Origin: Desertibacillus haloalkaliphilus
GTDB lineage: Bacteria > Bacillota > Bacilli > Bacillales > KJ1-10-99
Length of the DNA stretch: 64,000 bases
Direction of reading: 5' to 3'
NCBI RefSeq assembly: GCF_019039105.1
Contig: NZ_JAHPIV010000002.1
Span: 268,253-332,252 of the forward strand
Shown here: positions 1 to 8,787 of the stretch, one piece after another
Layout of the letters: each line of letters begins with the position of its first letter
Position numbering within the stretch: position 1 is the first letter of the stretch
The notes under the pieces: model-generated
Database searches by the model: none
Told to the model about the DNA's origin: nothing
Seen by the model: the letters and a program-made list of their open reading frames with translations, nothing else
Made by a program: the position numbers and the translations under genes

Positions 1-107
1 TGCTGCATAGGCATTCCTTGGTAGCCTTGAAAGGGGTGCTGAGGCATTCCGTAAGAAGAGGAAGGAGGGTGATTCATCGGCATTTGAGATTGAGATCGTG
101 GAAACAT
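1..107 (-). CDS. N-terminal fragment of a YqfQ (VrrA)-like protein, cut by the window edge
   Basis: A minus-strand reading frame starts at the ATG whose complement is at 105-107 and runs off the window after 35 codons. An AAAGGATG ribosome binding site lies just upstream. The visible peptide begins MFPRSQSQMPMNHPP and is rich in Met, Pro, Gln, Ser and Gly with tyrosine-glycine pairs. That low-complexity start is typical of the YqfQ/VrrA family, which lies next to cshB in Bacillus. It is divergent from cshB. Family assignment rests on this start and on synteny only; the function of the family is unknown to me. Confidence 0.6.
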   Translation of the reverse strand, partial: MFPRSQSQMPMNHPPSSSYGMPQHPFQGYQGMPMQ

Positions 108-291
108 GGTTGTCATCCTTTCATTCTTCGAGTCCTACCTATCATAGCTATATGCATGAACAGATAAACGGTGAATAAAGTGGATTACACTACCAACGAA
201 TAACAATTTTATGGTAGAATAAACTATTGCAATAATGTCGAAACCAATAATAGGAACAAATGATAAATTAAATAAAAGGTAGGAGACAACG

Positions 292-1629
292 ATGGAAAAA
301 TCACAATTTAAACGCTTAGAGCTTCAACCATTTTTACTTGAAGCGCTTCATGCGCAGGGCTTTAAAAAACCAACTGAAATTCAAGAGCGATTGGTCCCTG
401 CAATTTCGAATGGGAAAGATGTTATTGGACAATCGGAAACGGGTTCTGGAAAAACACTAGCTTTTTTATTGCCAATTGTAAATAATATTGATCCAATGAA
501 CTTAGAGGTTCAAGCGGTGATTACCGCACCAACAAGGGAATTGGCGACTCAAATTCATAATGAGCTTAAGAAGTTACTGGATTATTGTGATCCTGAACAA
601 ATGATTCAAGCGAAGCTCATGGTTGGAGGAACCGATCGTTTACGGTCGATGGAAAAGCTAAAAATGCAACCCCATATTGTCGTCGGGACCCCGGGGCGCA
701 TTCATGATATGGTCACTGAACAGGCGTTAAAGATATATACAACAGCAACGCTTGTCGTTGATGAGGCAGACCAAATGTTAGATATGGGCTTTATTGCAGA
801 TGTAGATAAAATTGCTGCTCGTATGAGCGAGGAGTTACAAATGCTTGTTTTCTCTGCCACAATACCGGAAAAGCTCCAACCCTTTTTAAAAAAATATATG
901 AACAATCCACGGCATGTCCATGTTAAACCGAAGCAGGTAACGACGCCGAACATTGATCACCGATTAATGCCACTTCGTCATCGTGATAAATTACAATTAG
1001 TGACTGATATTGCAACGGCATTGAACCCTTTTTTGGCTATTATTTTCACAAATACAAAAGAAGCTGCAGATGAAGTGGCTGATACACTTGCTGCACAAGG
1101 GTTAAATGTTGACCGATTACATGGTGGTTTGCATCCAAGACAACGGAAGCAAGTGATGAAACGAGTAAAAGATCTTAAAACGCAATTTTTAGTAGCGACC
1201 GATTTAGCTGCAAGAGGAATTGATATCAAAGGTGTCAGCCATATTATTAACTATGAATTGCCAAAGGATCTCGATTTTTATGTCCATCGTGTCGGGCGCA
1301 CTGGGCGTGCTGGTGATACAGGGGTGGCTGTGACTCTATATGAGCAAACTGATCAATTCGCAATTGATAAATTAAAAAAACGAGGGATTTCCTTTACATA
1401 TGTTGATTTGCGGCGCGGAGACTGGGTTACCTTAGAAAAGCCGAAAGAGCGTATCGAAAAAAGAAAGCTGACCAAAGCAGATATCTCACCGAAAACAGGT
1501 GGAAAGGCGAAGGCAAAAGGCAAAGCTGTAAAGCCAGGGTATAAAAAGAAGCAGCGCTGGCAACAAGAGCAGGAAGAAAAGCGTCAACGTAAACTTGCGC
1601 GCCGGAAACAGGGTCGAAACAAGAGATAA
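292..1629 (+). CDS. cshB: DEAD-box ATP-dependent RNA helicase CshB
   Basis: An ATP-dependent RNA helicase that unwinds RNA duplexes in the cytoplasm; in Bacillus CshB is tied to cold adaptation, ribosome assembly and RNA turnover. All core motifs are visible in order: the Q motif (PTEIQ, about residue 27), Walker A SETGSGKT (48-55), PTREL (about 80), TPGR, DEAD (about 155), SAT, and the [10 protein letters not shown] motif VI near residue 330. The last 65 residues form a Lys/Arg-rich tail with KAKGK repeats, expected to bind RNA. At 445 aa it is close to the usual length. An AGGTAGGAG ribosome binding site precedes ATG 292. Its 19-nt spacing to nfo suggests cotranscription, as in B. subtilis. 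Confidence 0.95.
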   Translation: MEKSQFKRLELQPFLLEALHAQGFKKPTEIQERLVPAISNGKDVIGQSETGSGKTLAFLLPIVNNIDPMNLEVQAVITAPTRELATQIHNELKKLLDYCDPEQMIQAKLMVGGTDRLRSMEKLKMQPHIVVGTPGRIHDMVTEQALKIYTTATLVVDEADQMLDMGFIADVDKIAARMSEELQMLVFSATIPEKLQPFLKKYMNNPRHVHVKPKQVTTPNIDHRLMPLRHRDKLQLVTDIATALNPFLAIIFTNTKEAADEVADTLAAQGLNVDRLHGGLHPRQRKQVMKRVKDLKTQFLVATDLAARGIDIKGVSHIINYELPKDLDFYVHRVGRTGRAGDTGVAVTLYEQTDQFAIDKLKKRGISFTYVDLRRGDWVTLEKPKERIEKRKLTKADISPKTGGKAKAKGKAVKPGYKKKQRWQQEQEEKRQRKLARRKQGRNKR

Positions 1630-1648
1630 AGCAGGGAGTGGAGTTACA

Positions 1649-2539
1649 ATGAAGATAGGTTCACATGTATCAATGAATGGAAAAAAGATGTTATTAGGAT
1701 CTAGTGAAGAAGCGGCATCATATGGTGCAAATACCTTTATGATTTATACAGGTGCCCCGCAAAACACACGCCGTAAGCCGATTGAAGAACTGAATATTGA
1801 GGCTGGTAAGGAGCATATGAACGCTCATGGTATAGAGGAAATTGTCGTACATGCCCCATACATTATCAATATTGGCAATACACAAAAGCCTGAGACATTT
1901 GAACTTGGCGTCAATTTTTTGCGTTCTGAAATAGAGCGTACAGAGGCACTTGGTGCCAAACAAATTGTCCTACATCCAGGAGCACATGTTGGTGCAGGGT
2001 CAGAAGCAGGCATAAAAAAAATCATTGAAGGTCTTAATGAGGTTTTGCATAAAGATCAGCACGTTCAGATTGCGCTTGAGACAATGGCAGGAAAAGGCTC
2101 TGAATGTGGTCGTTCATTTGATGAATTAGCTAAAATCATTGATGGTGTCACTTTAAATGAAAAGTTATCTGTCTGCTTTGATACTTGTCATACTCATGAT
2201 GCTGGATATGATATCGTTAACGATTTCGATGGAGTCTTAGAAGAGTTTGATCAAATTATTGGTGTTGAGCGATTGAAAGTACTTCATATCAATGATAGTA
2301 AAAATGAACGTGGTGCAGGAAAAGACCGTCATGAAAATATTGGCTTTGGTCATATTGGTTTTACGGCATTGAATCAAATTGTTCATCATCCACAACTAAA
2401 AGATGTGCCGAAAATATTAGAAACACCGTATGTCGGAACAGATAAAAAAAATAAAAAGCCTCCGTATCGTTTAGAAATTGAGATGTTAAGAAACAAGGCG
2501 TATGATGAAGAATTGAAAAATCGACTCCTTGAAGCATAG
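1649..2539 (+). CDS. nfo: Endonuclease IV (AP endonuclease, Nfo)
   Basis: A zinc-dependent AP endonuclease that cuts 5' of abasic sites during base excision repair. The TIM-barrel metal ligands can be followed: VVHAPY (His), VLHPGAHVG (His), ALETMAGKG (Glu), [13 protein letters not shown] (Asp and His), [19 protein letters not shown] (Asp, His) and the final ETPY (Glu). I chose ATG 1649 because [13 protein letters not shown] matches the family N terminus and a GGGAGTGGAG ribosome binding site lies upstream. An 18-codon extension upstream stays open but would overlap cshB. The product is 296 aa, the usual length, and it follows cshB closely. Confidence 0.95.
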   Translation: MKIGSHVSMNGKKMLLGSSEEAASYGANTFMIYTGAPQNTRRKPIEELNIEAGKEHMNAHGIEEIVVHAPYIINIGNTQKPETFELGVNFLRSEIERTEALGAKQIVLHPGAHVGAGSEAGIKKIIEGLNEVLHKDQHVQIALETMAGKGSECGRSFDELAKIIDGVTLNEKLSVCFDTCHTHDAGYDIVNDFDGVLEEFDQIIGVERLKVLHINDSKNERGAGKDRHENIGFGHIGFTALNQIVHHPQLKDVPKILETPYVGTDKKNKKPPYRLEIEMLRNKAYDEELKNRLLEA

Positions 2540-2545
2540 AAAAAA

Positions 2546-2572
2546 AGCAAGGTACTGACCTTGCTTTTTTTT
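2546..2572. terminator. Bidirectional terminator between nfo and yqfT
   Basis: A perfect 8-bp stem (AGCAAGGT/ACCTTGCT) has a 4-nt loop and is followed by eight T residues. A run of A on the left side lets it serve the convergent yqfT as well. Confidence 0.9.
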
Positions 2573-2574
2573 CG

Positions 2575-2847
2575 TTATAGCATATGTTGAAATTGTTGAA
2601 GGAGTTGCTCAGCTTTTTTTGCCGTCTCTTGGTCAATTTCTGTTTTAATTTGATTGATGATTCTTTCACGTTGTTTTTCATTTAAGATATCGATAGGTTC
2701 AGCTCGAAGGATTTGGATGATTCGTTCTGCTTGTCTTTCGGTGATCGGCAGTTGGTATTGCTGGGACAATTGCATGAGCTCGGCTTTTGTAATTGAATTT
2801 AGCTTCGCATTAATCATTTGTTGCAATACAGGATTGATCATACTCAT
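2575..2847 (-). CDS. yqfT: YqfT-like small protein (DUF2624)
   Basis: A 90-residue protein with no signal or membrane segment. It is predicted to be almost all alpha-helical and rich in Gln, Glu and Lys (LTKAELMQLSQQY-like helices, then a C-terminal KKAEQLLQQF helix). Length, composition and position after nfo match B. subtilis YqfT of the DUF2624 family, whose role is unknown. AAGGGGTG sits 3-5 nt before ATG 2847; a second ATG two codons later is possible. It is convergent with nfo and shares its terminator. Confidence 0.75.
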   Translation of the reverse strand: MSMINPVLQQMINAKLNSITKAELMQLSQQYQLPITERQAERIIQILRAEPIDILNEKQRERIINQIKTEIDQETAKKAEQLLQQFQHML

Positions 2848-3068
2848 CTACACCCCTTACTTAGATCATACATATATGGTATGAGTTTCCATTAAGGTTG
2901 TGATCGGCTTTATGAACTTTCTGAATTCAGTGAATTGTATCTAGGAAATAGTGGTATTATTTTGTATAATGAGAAAAAGAAGCTTTTTACTAATATAAGC
3001 ATATGACTAACAGTTCAATAGATATGTAGGTAACAATCCTTGATCTAGTCTTACTGAGGGAGGGTTTT

Positions 3069-4475
3069 ATGATCAATTCATACTCCAATCATCAAAAAAT
3101 AAATCAATTACACCATGAATTTGAAGCAATGAATCAGCAATACCGCTTGCTTCTCCAGAAAGATGGTCAGATTATAGATGTCGACGGTAGTTCAATTCTT
3201 ACACAGAAGCATTCTTCATCAAATAACTTCTTTGACTTTTTTGAGGGTTGCGAGCGCGAAAAAGCCCAAAAGTTTTTAAAAAAGATTATTAAGTATGGAA
3301 AGCAAGATCTAGAAGAACTACAGCAGTGTATTGAGGATTGTTATCAGACAGTGATCTATAATGGATGTTATCTAGATGGTCAACTTTTATTAGTTGGGAC
3401 GGTTATTAACGAACAATATAACGGTGGTTTTCCTGAACGAACAGATCCTCATAGTCGTAATGAGTTTCAGGAAGTATTGGAGCTTATAGATGTTTCTTTA
3501 GCAGTTGTCACACGTCAAGGAACGGTGAAGTTTTATAATCAATACTTTCAAGAAGTATTAGACCTAGATGAAGGTGAGATTACGATTGGTGATGACTTTG
3601 AGGACATTACGGAACACAATCAACTCTGTGCTGATGTCAAAGCAACGGTTCGGCATGTGATGGATAGTCATCAATCCTATCAAAGGGATTACGATGATCA
3701 TGAACTATATTACCGGATTAAAGCCGTATATTCTAATGATCACGACAGTATTTTAATCATGATCTATGACCATTCGTTTGAAAAGCGATTTGAAGAACTG
3801 CTTACCTTTCAACAGCAAATGGAATCCGTTTCTCATATAGCTGCTGGTGTCGCCCACGAACTTAGGAATCCACTATCTGTTATCAAAGGTTTTTTGCAGT
3901 TGGCGGATTTAACGAAAAGCTTTTCAAAATATTATGATACGATTTTATCAGAACTTAATCGTATGAATGCCATTATTGAGGACTTCTTATCGGTATCACG
4001 AAAGAGGATTGAACAAAAAATACAATCCCCCCATGGAATTATGAAGTCTTTGTTTTATATTGTTAAATCAGAGTGTACCCTACATAATGTATCATTTGAT
4101 TACAACCTGGATGAAACAACAGCTCAAGTACACGTCAATGAATCAATGATTAAACAAGTGATTTTAAATATTTTACGAAATGCGATTGAAGCTTTTGAAG
4201 ACGAGAAAAATAGATATCTTAATATAAATACGAATGTGAGCAAGAGCTTTTATTATATTATCATCGAAGATAATGGCCCAGGTATGGATGAACGATTGTT
4301 GGAGAATATAGATAAGCCATTTTTTACGACAAAGGAAAAAGGGACTGGTATTGGTATCCCTTTGTGTAAAAAAATTATTGAGGATCATGGAGGCTCATTT
4401 TCGGTTAAAAGTGAATTAAATGTCGGGACGAAAGTAACGATTTCGTTGCCGATTGTCGGGGAAAAGAACTGCTAA
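3069..4475 (+). CDS. Soluble PAS-domain sensor histidine kinase, orphan
   Basis: A 468-aa cytoplasmic histidine kinase with no transmembrane segment. After an N-terminal region lies a PAS-like sensor (about 135-235, DVSLAVVTRQGTVKFYN). The HisKA helix follows, with the phosphoacceptor His263 in VAHELRNPLSVIKG. The catalytic domain shows an N box (ILNILRNAIEAF), G1 (DNGPGMD) and F/G2 boxes (FFTTKEKGTGIGIPL). No response regulator is adjacent. The layout resembles the sporulation-type Kin kinases that feed Spo0F, but that target is inference. GAGGGAGGG precedes ATG 3069. B. subtilis has no kinase at this point in the map, so it is an insertion relative to that order. Confidence 0.85.
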   Translation: MINSYSNHQKINQLHHEFEAMNQQYRLLLQKDGQIIDVDGSSILTQKHSSSNNFFDFFEGCEREKAQKFLKKIIKYGKQDLEELQQCIEDCYQTVIYNGCYLDGQLLLVGTVINEQYNGGFPERTDPHSRNEFQEVLELIDVSLAVVTRQGTVKFYNQYFQEVLDLDEGEITIGDDFEDITEHNQLCADVKATVRHVMDSHQSYQRDYDDHELYYRIKAVYSNDHDSILIMIYDHSFEKRFEELLTFQQQMESVSHIAAGVAHELRNPLSVIKGFLQLADLTKSFSKYYDTILSELNRMNAIIEDFLSVSRKRIEQKIQSPHGIMKSLFYIVKSECTLHNVSFDYNLDETTAQVHVNESMIKQVILNILRNAIEAFEDEKNRYLNINTNVSKSFYYIIIEDNGPGMDERLLENIDKPFFTTKEKGTGIGIPLCKKIIEDHGGSFSVKSELNVGTKVTISLPIVGEKNC

Positions 4476-4504
4476 TTTATGTTAAGATATGCGGTTCTTT
4501 TTTA
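4464..4504 (+). terminator. Terminator overlapping the kinase stop codon
   Basis: AAGAACTGC (4464-4472) pairs with GCGGTTCTT (4491-4499), one pair being G-U, with an 18-nt loop that holds the TAA stop, then a T-rich tail. The wide loop makes it a moderate call. Confidence 0.55.
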
Positions 4505-4643
4505 TTGGATTGTGTAGCAAAGCACAAATTAGAGAAATCAGTCTACTCGGGTTACCTTAGAAGGGAGACAAGAAAGGTCGGGAAGAAGATACGGTATAAT
4601 AAAGTAGAAGAGAGTGCGTAAAATGAATAGTACAATAAAATAG

Positions 4644-4673
4644 TTTACAAATGTTTAAGTAAAGGAATATAAT
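4644..4673 (+). promoter_or_regulatory. Sigma-A-type promoter for the Mn-type ABC operon
   Basis: TTTACA (4644-4649), an 18-nt spacer and TATAAT (4668-4673) lie about 240 nt before the ATPase gene. A weaker TATAAT also occurs near 4592. I found no clear MntR or Zur operator here. Confidence 0.5.
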
Positions 4674-4685
4674 TGGATATAGGAT

Positions 4686-4711
4686 AAAAAGTTTCCCATA
4701 GGAAACTTTTT
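4686..4711. terminator. Terminator-like hairpin just downstream of the promoter
   Basis: An 11-bp perfect stem, AAAAAGTTTCC with GGAAACTTTTT, has a 4-nt loop and is flanked by A and T runs. It begins only about 6 nt after the expected transcription start of the 4644 promoter. It could be an early terminator, a 5' stabiliser, or the end of a small transcript from an upstream promoter. Confidence 0.55.
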
Positions 4712-4713
4712 AT

Positions 4714-4911
4714 CTGCAGGACGTGCACAGATCTTTGAAGCGCTCATAAAATAATTTTAAATTTATACATTAGATATATGAATGATATCTGTTCGTAGCA
4801 AAGGTATGTTGATCATGAGACATCCATTTTTCTTACCCAAAAAGTTGCTGCAATGCAACAATTGTTTCTTGAGTTAACTTTTAGTCATGGATGTGTAAGG
4901 AGGTTGTAAGG
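4714..4911 (+). promoter_or_regulatory. Possible structured leader of the Mn-type ABC operon
   Basis: ACATCCAT (4820-4827) is complementary to ATGGATGT (4887-4894), which ends 2 nt before the AAGGAGG ribosome binding site. Inside lie an AAAAGTT/AACTTTT pair and a GTTGC/GCAAC hairpin. The region matches no riboswitch I know; in particular it lacks the Mn (yybP-ykoY) core. A translation-controlling leader is inference. Confidence 0.3.
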
Positions 4912-5676
4912 ATGGGAAACAGTGAACGTATCGTTCATGTAGAAAACTTATCGGTATATTATGAAAATAATCAGGCAATAAAAAATGTTTCTTTTACAGC
5001 GAAAGCCGGACAATTAATTGGGATTGTTGGTCCAAATGGGGCAGGTAAATCTACTTTAGTTAAAGCAGTGATGGGTCTTGAGAAGGTGCGTACAGGAGAC
5101 GTGTCTATTTTTGGTCAGTCTGTAAGCAAGGTGAGAGACCGTATTTCTTATGTTCCACAAAGAAGTCAAATTGATTGGGATTTTCCAGTCTTGGTCGAGG
5201 ATGTTGTGATGATGGGGAGGTTTGCTCATATTCCTTGGTATCTTCGCCCACGCAAACAAGATCGCAAAATTGTGACGAAATCGCTAGAGAAAGTTGGGAT
5301 GACAGACTATCGTAAAAGGCAGATCGGGGAGCTGTCTGGCGGGCAACAGCAGCGCGTCTTCATTGCAAGAGCTTTAGCACAACAGGCCGATCTTTTCTTT
5401 TTAGATGAACCATTTGTTGGAATTGATGTTACGTCTGAAAAAATCATTATCGATTTGCTTAGAGAGCTGCGAGAAGAAGGGAAAACGTTGTTTGTTGTTC
5501 ATCACGATTTAAGTAAAGTAGAGGATTACTTTGATCAATTAATGTTACTTAATAAACAACTTATTCAATTTGGAGATGTGCAAGAAGTGTATAAGCCAAA
5601 CTTCTTAAGTGAGACGTACCAAGGAAGCATTACGATGTTTGCAGATAATAACCACATGACGGTGGTGGGGAACTAA
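4912..5676 (+). CDS. Metal ABC transporter ATPase, manganese (MntB/TroB) type
   Basis: The ATP-hydrolysing subunit of a metal importer at the inner face of the membrane. Walker A GPNGAGKST, signature LSGGQQQR, Walker B DLFFLDEP and the H-loop VVHHD are all present. The Q-loop stretch VPQRSQIDWDFPV is characteristic of the Mn/Fe subgroup rather than ZnuC. I chose ATG 4912 because the AAGGAGG ribosome binding site lies inside the 7-codon upstream extension. The product is 254 aa. It overlaps the next gene by one base, so the two are coupled. No solute-binding protein gene is next to it. Metal preference is inferred from sequence style. Confidence 0.85.
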   Translation: MGNSERIVHVENLSVYYENNQAIKNVSFTAKAGQLIGIVGPNGAGKSTLVKAVMGLEKVRTGDVSIFGQSVSKVRDRISYVPQRSQIDWDFPVLVEDVVMMGRFAHIPWYLRPRKQDRKIVTKSLEKVGMTDYRKRQIGELSGGQQQRVFIARALAQQADLFFLDEPFVGIDVTSEKIIIDLLRELREEGKTLFVVHHDLSKVEDYFDQLMLLNKQLIQFGDVQEVYKPNFLSETYQGSITMFADNNHMTVVGN

Positions 5677-6542
5677 TGGAACAAGTATCATTATTTATTG
5701 AACAATTGCAAACTTATCAGTATCTGCAACAGGCATTACTTGCAGCCGTTTTGGTAGGCATCATTTGTGGTGTCATTGGTTGCTTCATTATTTTGAGGGG
5801 TATGGCACTGATGGGTGATGCGATTTCACACGCTGTTTTACCAGGGGTCGTTATCGCATATATGGTCGGGGCGAGTTTCTTTATTGGTGCTGTTATTACA
5901 GGTGTCCTAACGGCACTTGCGATTGGTTATGTCTCCCAAAACAGCCGTATAAAAGATGATTCAGCGATCGGGATTATGTTTACCGCAGCTTTTGCCCTAG
6001 GTATTATCCTTGTAACGGGATTAGGTAGTACAGATGTCCATTTATGGCATATCTTATTTGGAAACGTATTAGCAGTATCGAGAAGTGATTTGTGGATTAC
6101 GTTTGGAATTGGTATCTTCGTCATTGCGATGATTATTGTGTTCTACCGGCCATTGCTGCTTAGTACGTTTGATAGTACAATGGCAAAGGCGACTGGGTTA
6201 CCTGTTCGGTTCATTCATTACATGTTGATGTTGTTGTTGTCACTAGTAACGGTTGCTTCACTGCAAACAGTCGGGATTGTTCTAGTCGTGGCTATGTTAA
6301 TCACACCTGGTGCAACAGCTTATCTGCTTACAGATCGTTTGCCGGTCATGCTAGTTTTATCAGCAATCTTTGGAGTGATTTCTGGTGTTGTTGGTATTTA
6401 CTATTCTGTTATTTATGATGTAGCCTCAGGGGCAGCGATCGTATTAGTGGCTTCGGTTTTATTTGCCCTTGCGTTTTTCTTTTCACCAAAACAAGGGATT
6501 GTTTCTAAAATGATTCGCTCACGATTTCAGAGCGCTAATTGA
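5676..6542 (+). CDS. Metal ABC transporter permease, ABC-3 family (Mn/Fe type)
   Basis: A multi-spanning membrane permease (288 aa, about 8-9 hydrophobic segments) of the ABC-3 family that moves Mn2+, Fe2+ or Zn2+. The family segment GCFIILRGMALMGDAISHAV near residue 35 is clear, as is the coupling-loop region near DSTMAKATGLP. The ATG shares its A with the stop of the ATPase gene. A terminator follows at once, so the operon has one ATPase and one permease only. The partner binding protein must be elsewhere or be shared with another system. Confidence 0.85.
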   Translation: MEQVSLFIEQLQTYQYLQQALLAAVLVGIICGVIGCFIILRGMALMGDAISHAVLPGVVIAYMVGASFFIGAVITGVLTALAIGYVSQNSRIKDDSAIGIMFTAAFALGIILVTGLGSTDVHLWHILFGNVLAVSRSDLWITFGIGIFVIAMIIVFYRPLLLSTFDSTMAKATGLPVRFIHYMLMLLLSLVTVASLQTVGIVLVVAMLITPGATAYLLTDRLPVMLVLSAIFGVISGVVGIYYSVIYDVASGAAIVLVASVLFALAFFFSPKQGIVSKMIRSRFQSAN

Positions 6543-6550
6543 ACGTAAAA

Positions 6551-6579
6551 AACAAGGAGCAAGTTCTCCTTGTTTTTTT
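6551..6579. terminator. Terminator between the Mn-type permease and ppk
   Basis: AACAAGGAG pairs with CTCCTTGTT around a 6-nt loop, followed by T residues. Flanking A residues let it work for both convergent genes. Confidence 0.9.
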
Positions 6580-6599
6580 ACATATTGATTCCTATTCGC

Positions 6600-8717
6600 C
6601 TATTCTTCTTCATGAAATTGGGCAGCCATATCATAGAAGATTAGTTGACTTTGAACCGGTTGTTCGTCAAAGTGACGATAAACGTAGTGATAATTTCCTT
6701 CATTATCTTGCTCTCTTGCTTTTATATTATCTGAGAGTGTAATGGTTAAAATCGTTTTTATTCGTTCCTTTATTCGTTCACTAAAGATAGGGAATAAAAT
6801 CTCTATTCGTTTCTCCATATTACGTGTCATCCAATCAGCGGATGATAAGTATAGTTTTTCTCCGCCGCCATGATGGAAGTAAAATATTCGGCTGTGTTCC
6901 AAAAAACGATCAACAATGCTTCGCACGCGGATGTTGTCACTAACTCCGGGTATATGGGGACGTAAGCAACAAATTCCGCGAACGATTAAATCAATTTTCA
7001 CACCAGCTTGAGAGGCTTCATAGAGCTTAAGGATAATTGGCTTATCGGTTAAGGAATTCATTTTAGCGATGATTCGGCCTTCACCATATTGCTGATGGAA
7101 TTTTATTTCCTGATCAATTAATGTAAGAAATGAATCTCGAATTTGATAAGGAGCAGTGGATAAATAATTCCATTCTGGTTTGTTGCTAAAACCACTCAGA
7201 TAGTTAAAAAAATTGGTCGCATCCACACCAAAACGTTCATTTGCGGTTAAAATACCCATATCAGTGTACAACTTTGCTGTTGAATCGTTATAATTTCCTG
7301 TGCCGAGGTGGACAAACCGTTGAATTTCATTGTTGTTATGCCTGACAACTAATGTAATTTTGCTATGTGTTTTTAAGCCAGTAATGCCATAAATGACATG
7401 TACACCTGCTTTTTCAAGTTTTTTTGCCCACTGAATGTTGTTTTCTTCATCAAACCGTGCTTTAAGTTCGACTAATACAGTCACTTGTTTGCCACTTTCA
7501 GCAGCACGAGCTAAAGCGTTAACGATTGGTGAGTCACCACTCACACGGTAGAGTGTTTGTTTTATCGCTAGAACATTAGGATCATCAGCTGCTTTTGCGA
7601 TAAAATCGACGATCGGTTGGAATGACTCGTAAGGGTGGTGAAGGAAAATATCCTTCTTTAAGATAGCTTCAAAAATATCGTCTTCATCTACTAAATCTTC
7701 AGGGGGCTGTGGAACTAACACGTCATTCACTAAATGCTCACACTCGGGTGCTAGCCGGTCATAAAATTTAGTGAAGAAGGTAAAGTCAAGTGGCCCCTTA
7801 AACGTGAAAACATCATACTTATGAATTTCAAGGACGTCAAGCAATAACCTCAACACTTTATTGTCCATCATACCTTCTCGCATTTCAAGACGTACAGCAG
7901 CGCCCCATTTTCTTTTCTTAAGTTCTTTTTCAATTTCTCTTAATAAATCACGTGCACCTTCTTCATGAATCGTGAGGTCTGCATTTCTCGTAATGCGAAA
8001 TGGAGAAACTGATTTCACCTGATAGCCTGTAAATAATTTATCAATAAAATGACTGATGATGTCCTCAAGTAGAATAAACTGATGTTTTTGATTTGAAGAT
8101 GGTAGTTGAACAAATCTTGTTAGAACACCAGGGGCTTGAACGATCGCAAGCTGTTCTTTTGCTTGTTTTTCATTGGACTTTTGGAGTACAACGGCCAAAT
8201 TAATACTTTTATTTAATAGCATTGGGAATGGACGATAGGCGTCAATGGCCATCGGGGTTAACACAGGGAAAATATAATTATCAAAACGATCCTCTAAGTA
8301 ATCGAGTTGTGCCGCTGATAATTCAGACGTTGTTAAGAATTGAAACCCCTCGTCATCCAACGCTGGTAGAATCGTTTCAGTTAAGACTCTGTCTTGTAAC
8401 GCGACTAAATCTTTCGTTTTTTCGGATATTTTCTTTAATTGCTGCTTCGGTGTTAAGCCTGCTTTATTTTCTGGCTTATTGAATCCAGCCTTTACTTGAT
8501 CCTTTAAGCCAGCAACCCGGACCATGAAGAATTCATCGAGGTTAGAGCTGAAGATCGCTAAAAATTTTAAACGTTCAAGTAATGGATTGCGTTCGTCAAT
8601 GGCTTCTTCTAGTACACGTTTATTGAAAGCGAGCCAACTTAGTTCACGATTGTTGTAAAAGGTTGGGTTATTCATATCAATTGGACTGGCTTTAGTATCT
8701 CTATATAACTTTTCCAT
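6600..8717 (-). CDS. ppk: Polyphosphate kinase PPK1
   Basis: Makes inorganic polyphosphate from ATP, reversibly, through a phosphohistidine. The N-terminal FYNRELSWLAFNKRVLEEA-like start of the family is present (here FYNNRELSWLAF). The catalytic half shows GLKTHSKITLVVR, with the autophosphorylated His, then HLGTGNYND, the second His in FLEHSR, and SADWMTRN. I chose ATG 8717, which has GAGGATCAAC in front; a TTG four codons upstream has no usable spacing. The product is 705 aa, normal for PPK1. It lies 70 nt downstream of ppx on the same strand, so both are probably cotranscribed and set the cell's polyphosphate level. Confidence 0.95.
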   Translation of the reverse strand: MEKLYRDTKASPIDMNNPTFYNNRELSWLAFNKRVLEEAIDERNPLLERLKFLAIFSSNLDEFFMVRVAGLKDQVKAGFNKPENKAGLTPKQQLKKISEKTKDLVALQDRVLTETILPALDDEGFQFLTTSELSAAQLDYLEDRFDNYIFPVLTPMAIDAYRPFPMLLNKSINLAVVLQKSNEKQAKEQLAIVQAPGVLTRFVQLPSSNQKHQFILLEDIISHFIDKLFTGYQVKSVSPFRITRNADLTIHEEGARDLLREIEKELKKRKWGAAVRLEMREGMMDNKVLRLLLDVLEIHKYDVFTFKGPLDFTFFTKFYDRLAPECEHLVNDVLVPQPPEDLVDEDDIFEAILKKDIFLHHPYESFQPIVDFIAKAADDPNVLAIKQTLYRVSGDSPIVNALARAAESGKQVTVLVELKARFDEENNIQWAKKLEKAGVHVIYGITGLKTHSKITLVVRHNNNEIQRFVHLGTGNYNDSTAKLYTDMGILTANERFGVDATNFFNYLSGFSNKPEWNYLSTAPYQIRDSFLTLIDQEIKFHQQYGEGRIIAKMNSLTDKPIILKLYEASQAGVKIDLIVRGICCLRPHIPGVSDNIRVRSIVDRFLEHSRIFYFHHGGGEKLYLSSADWMTRNMEKRIEILFPIFSERIKERIKTILTITLSDNIKAREQDNEGNYHYVYRHFDEQPVQSQLIFYDMAAQFHEEE

Positions 8718-8787
8718 GTTGATCCTCAACCTTTCTCATCTTGTTTTGAGGGAAATACAAAAAATGAATGAACTATTATATATTTAT

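Noticed and set aside
1595..1648. Upstream extension of nfo overlapping cshB
   Set aside because: The extension lies in the basic tail coding region of cshB; ATG 1649 has a ribosome binding site and the family N terminus.
4476..4911. MntR, Zur or Mn-riboswitch element before the Mn-type operon
   Set aside because: No match to the MntR or Zur palindromes and no yybP-ykoY core; left as an unassigned leader.
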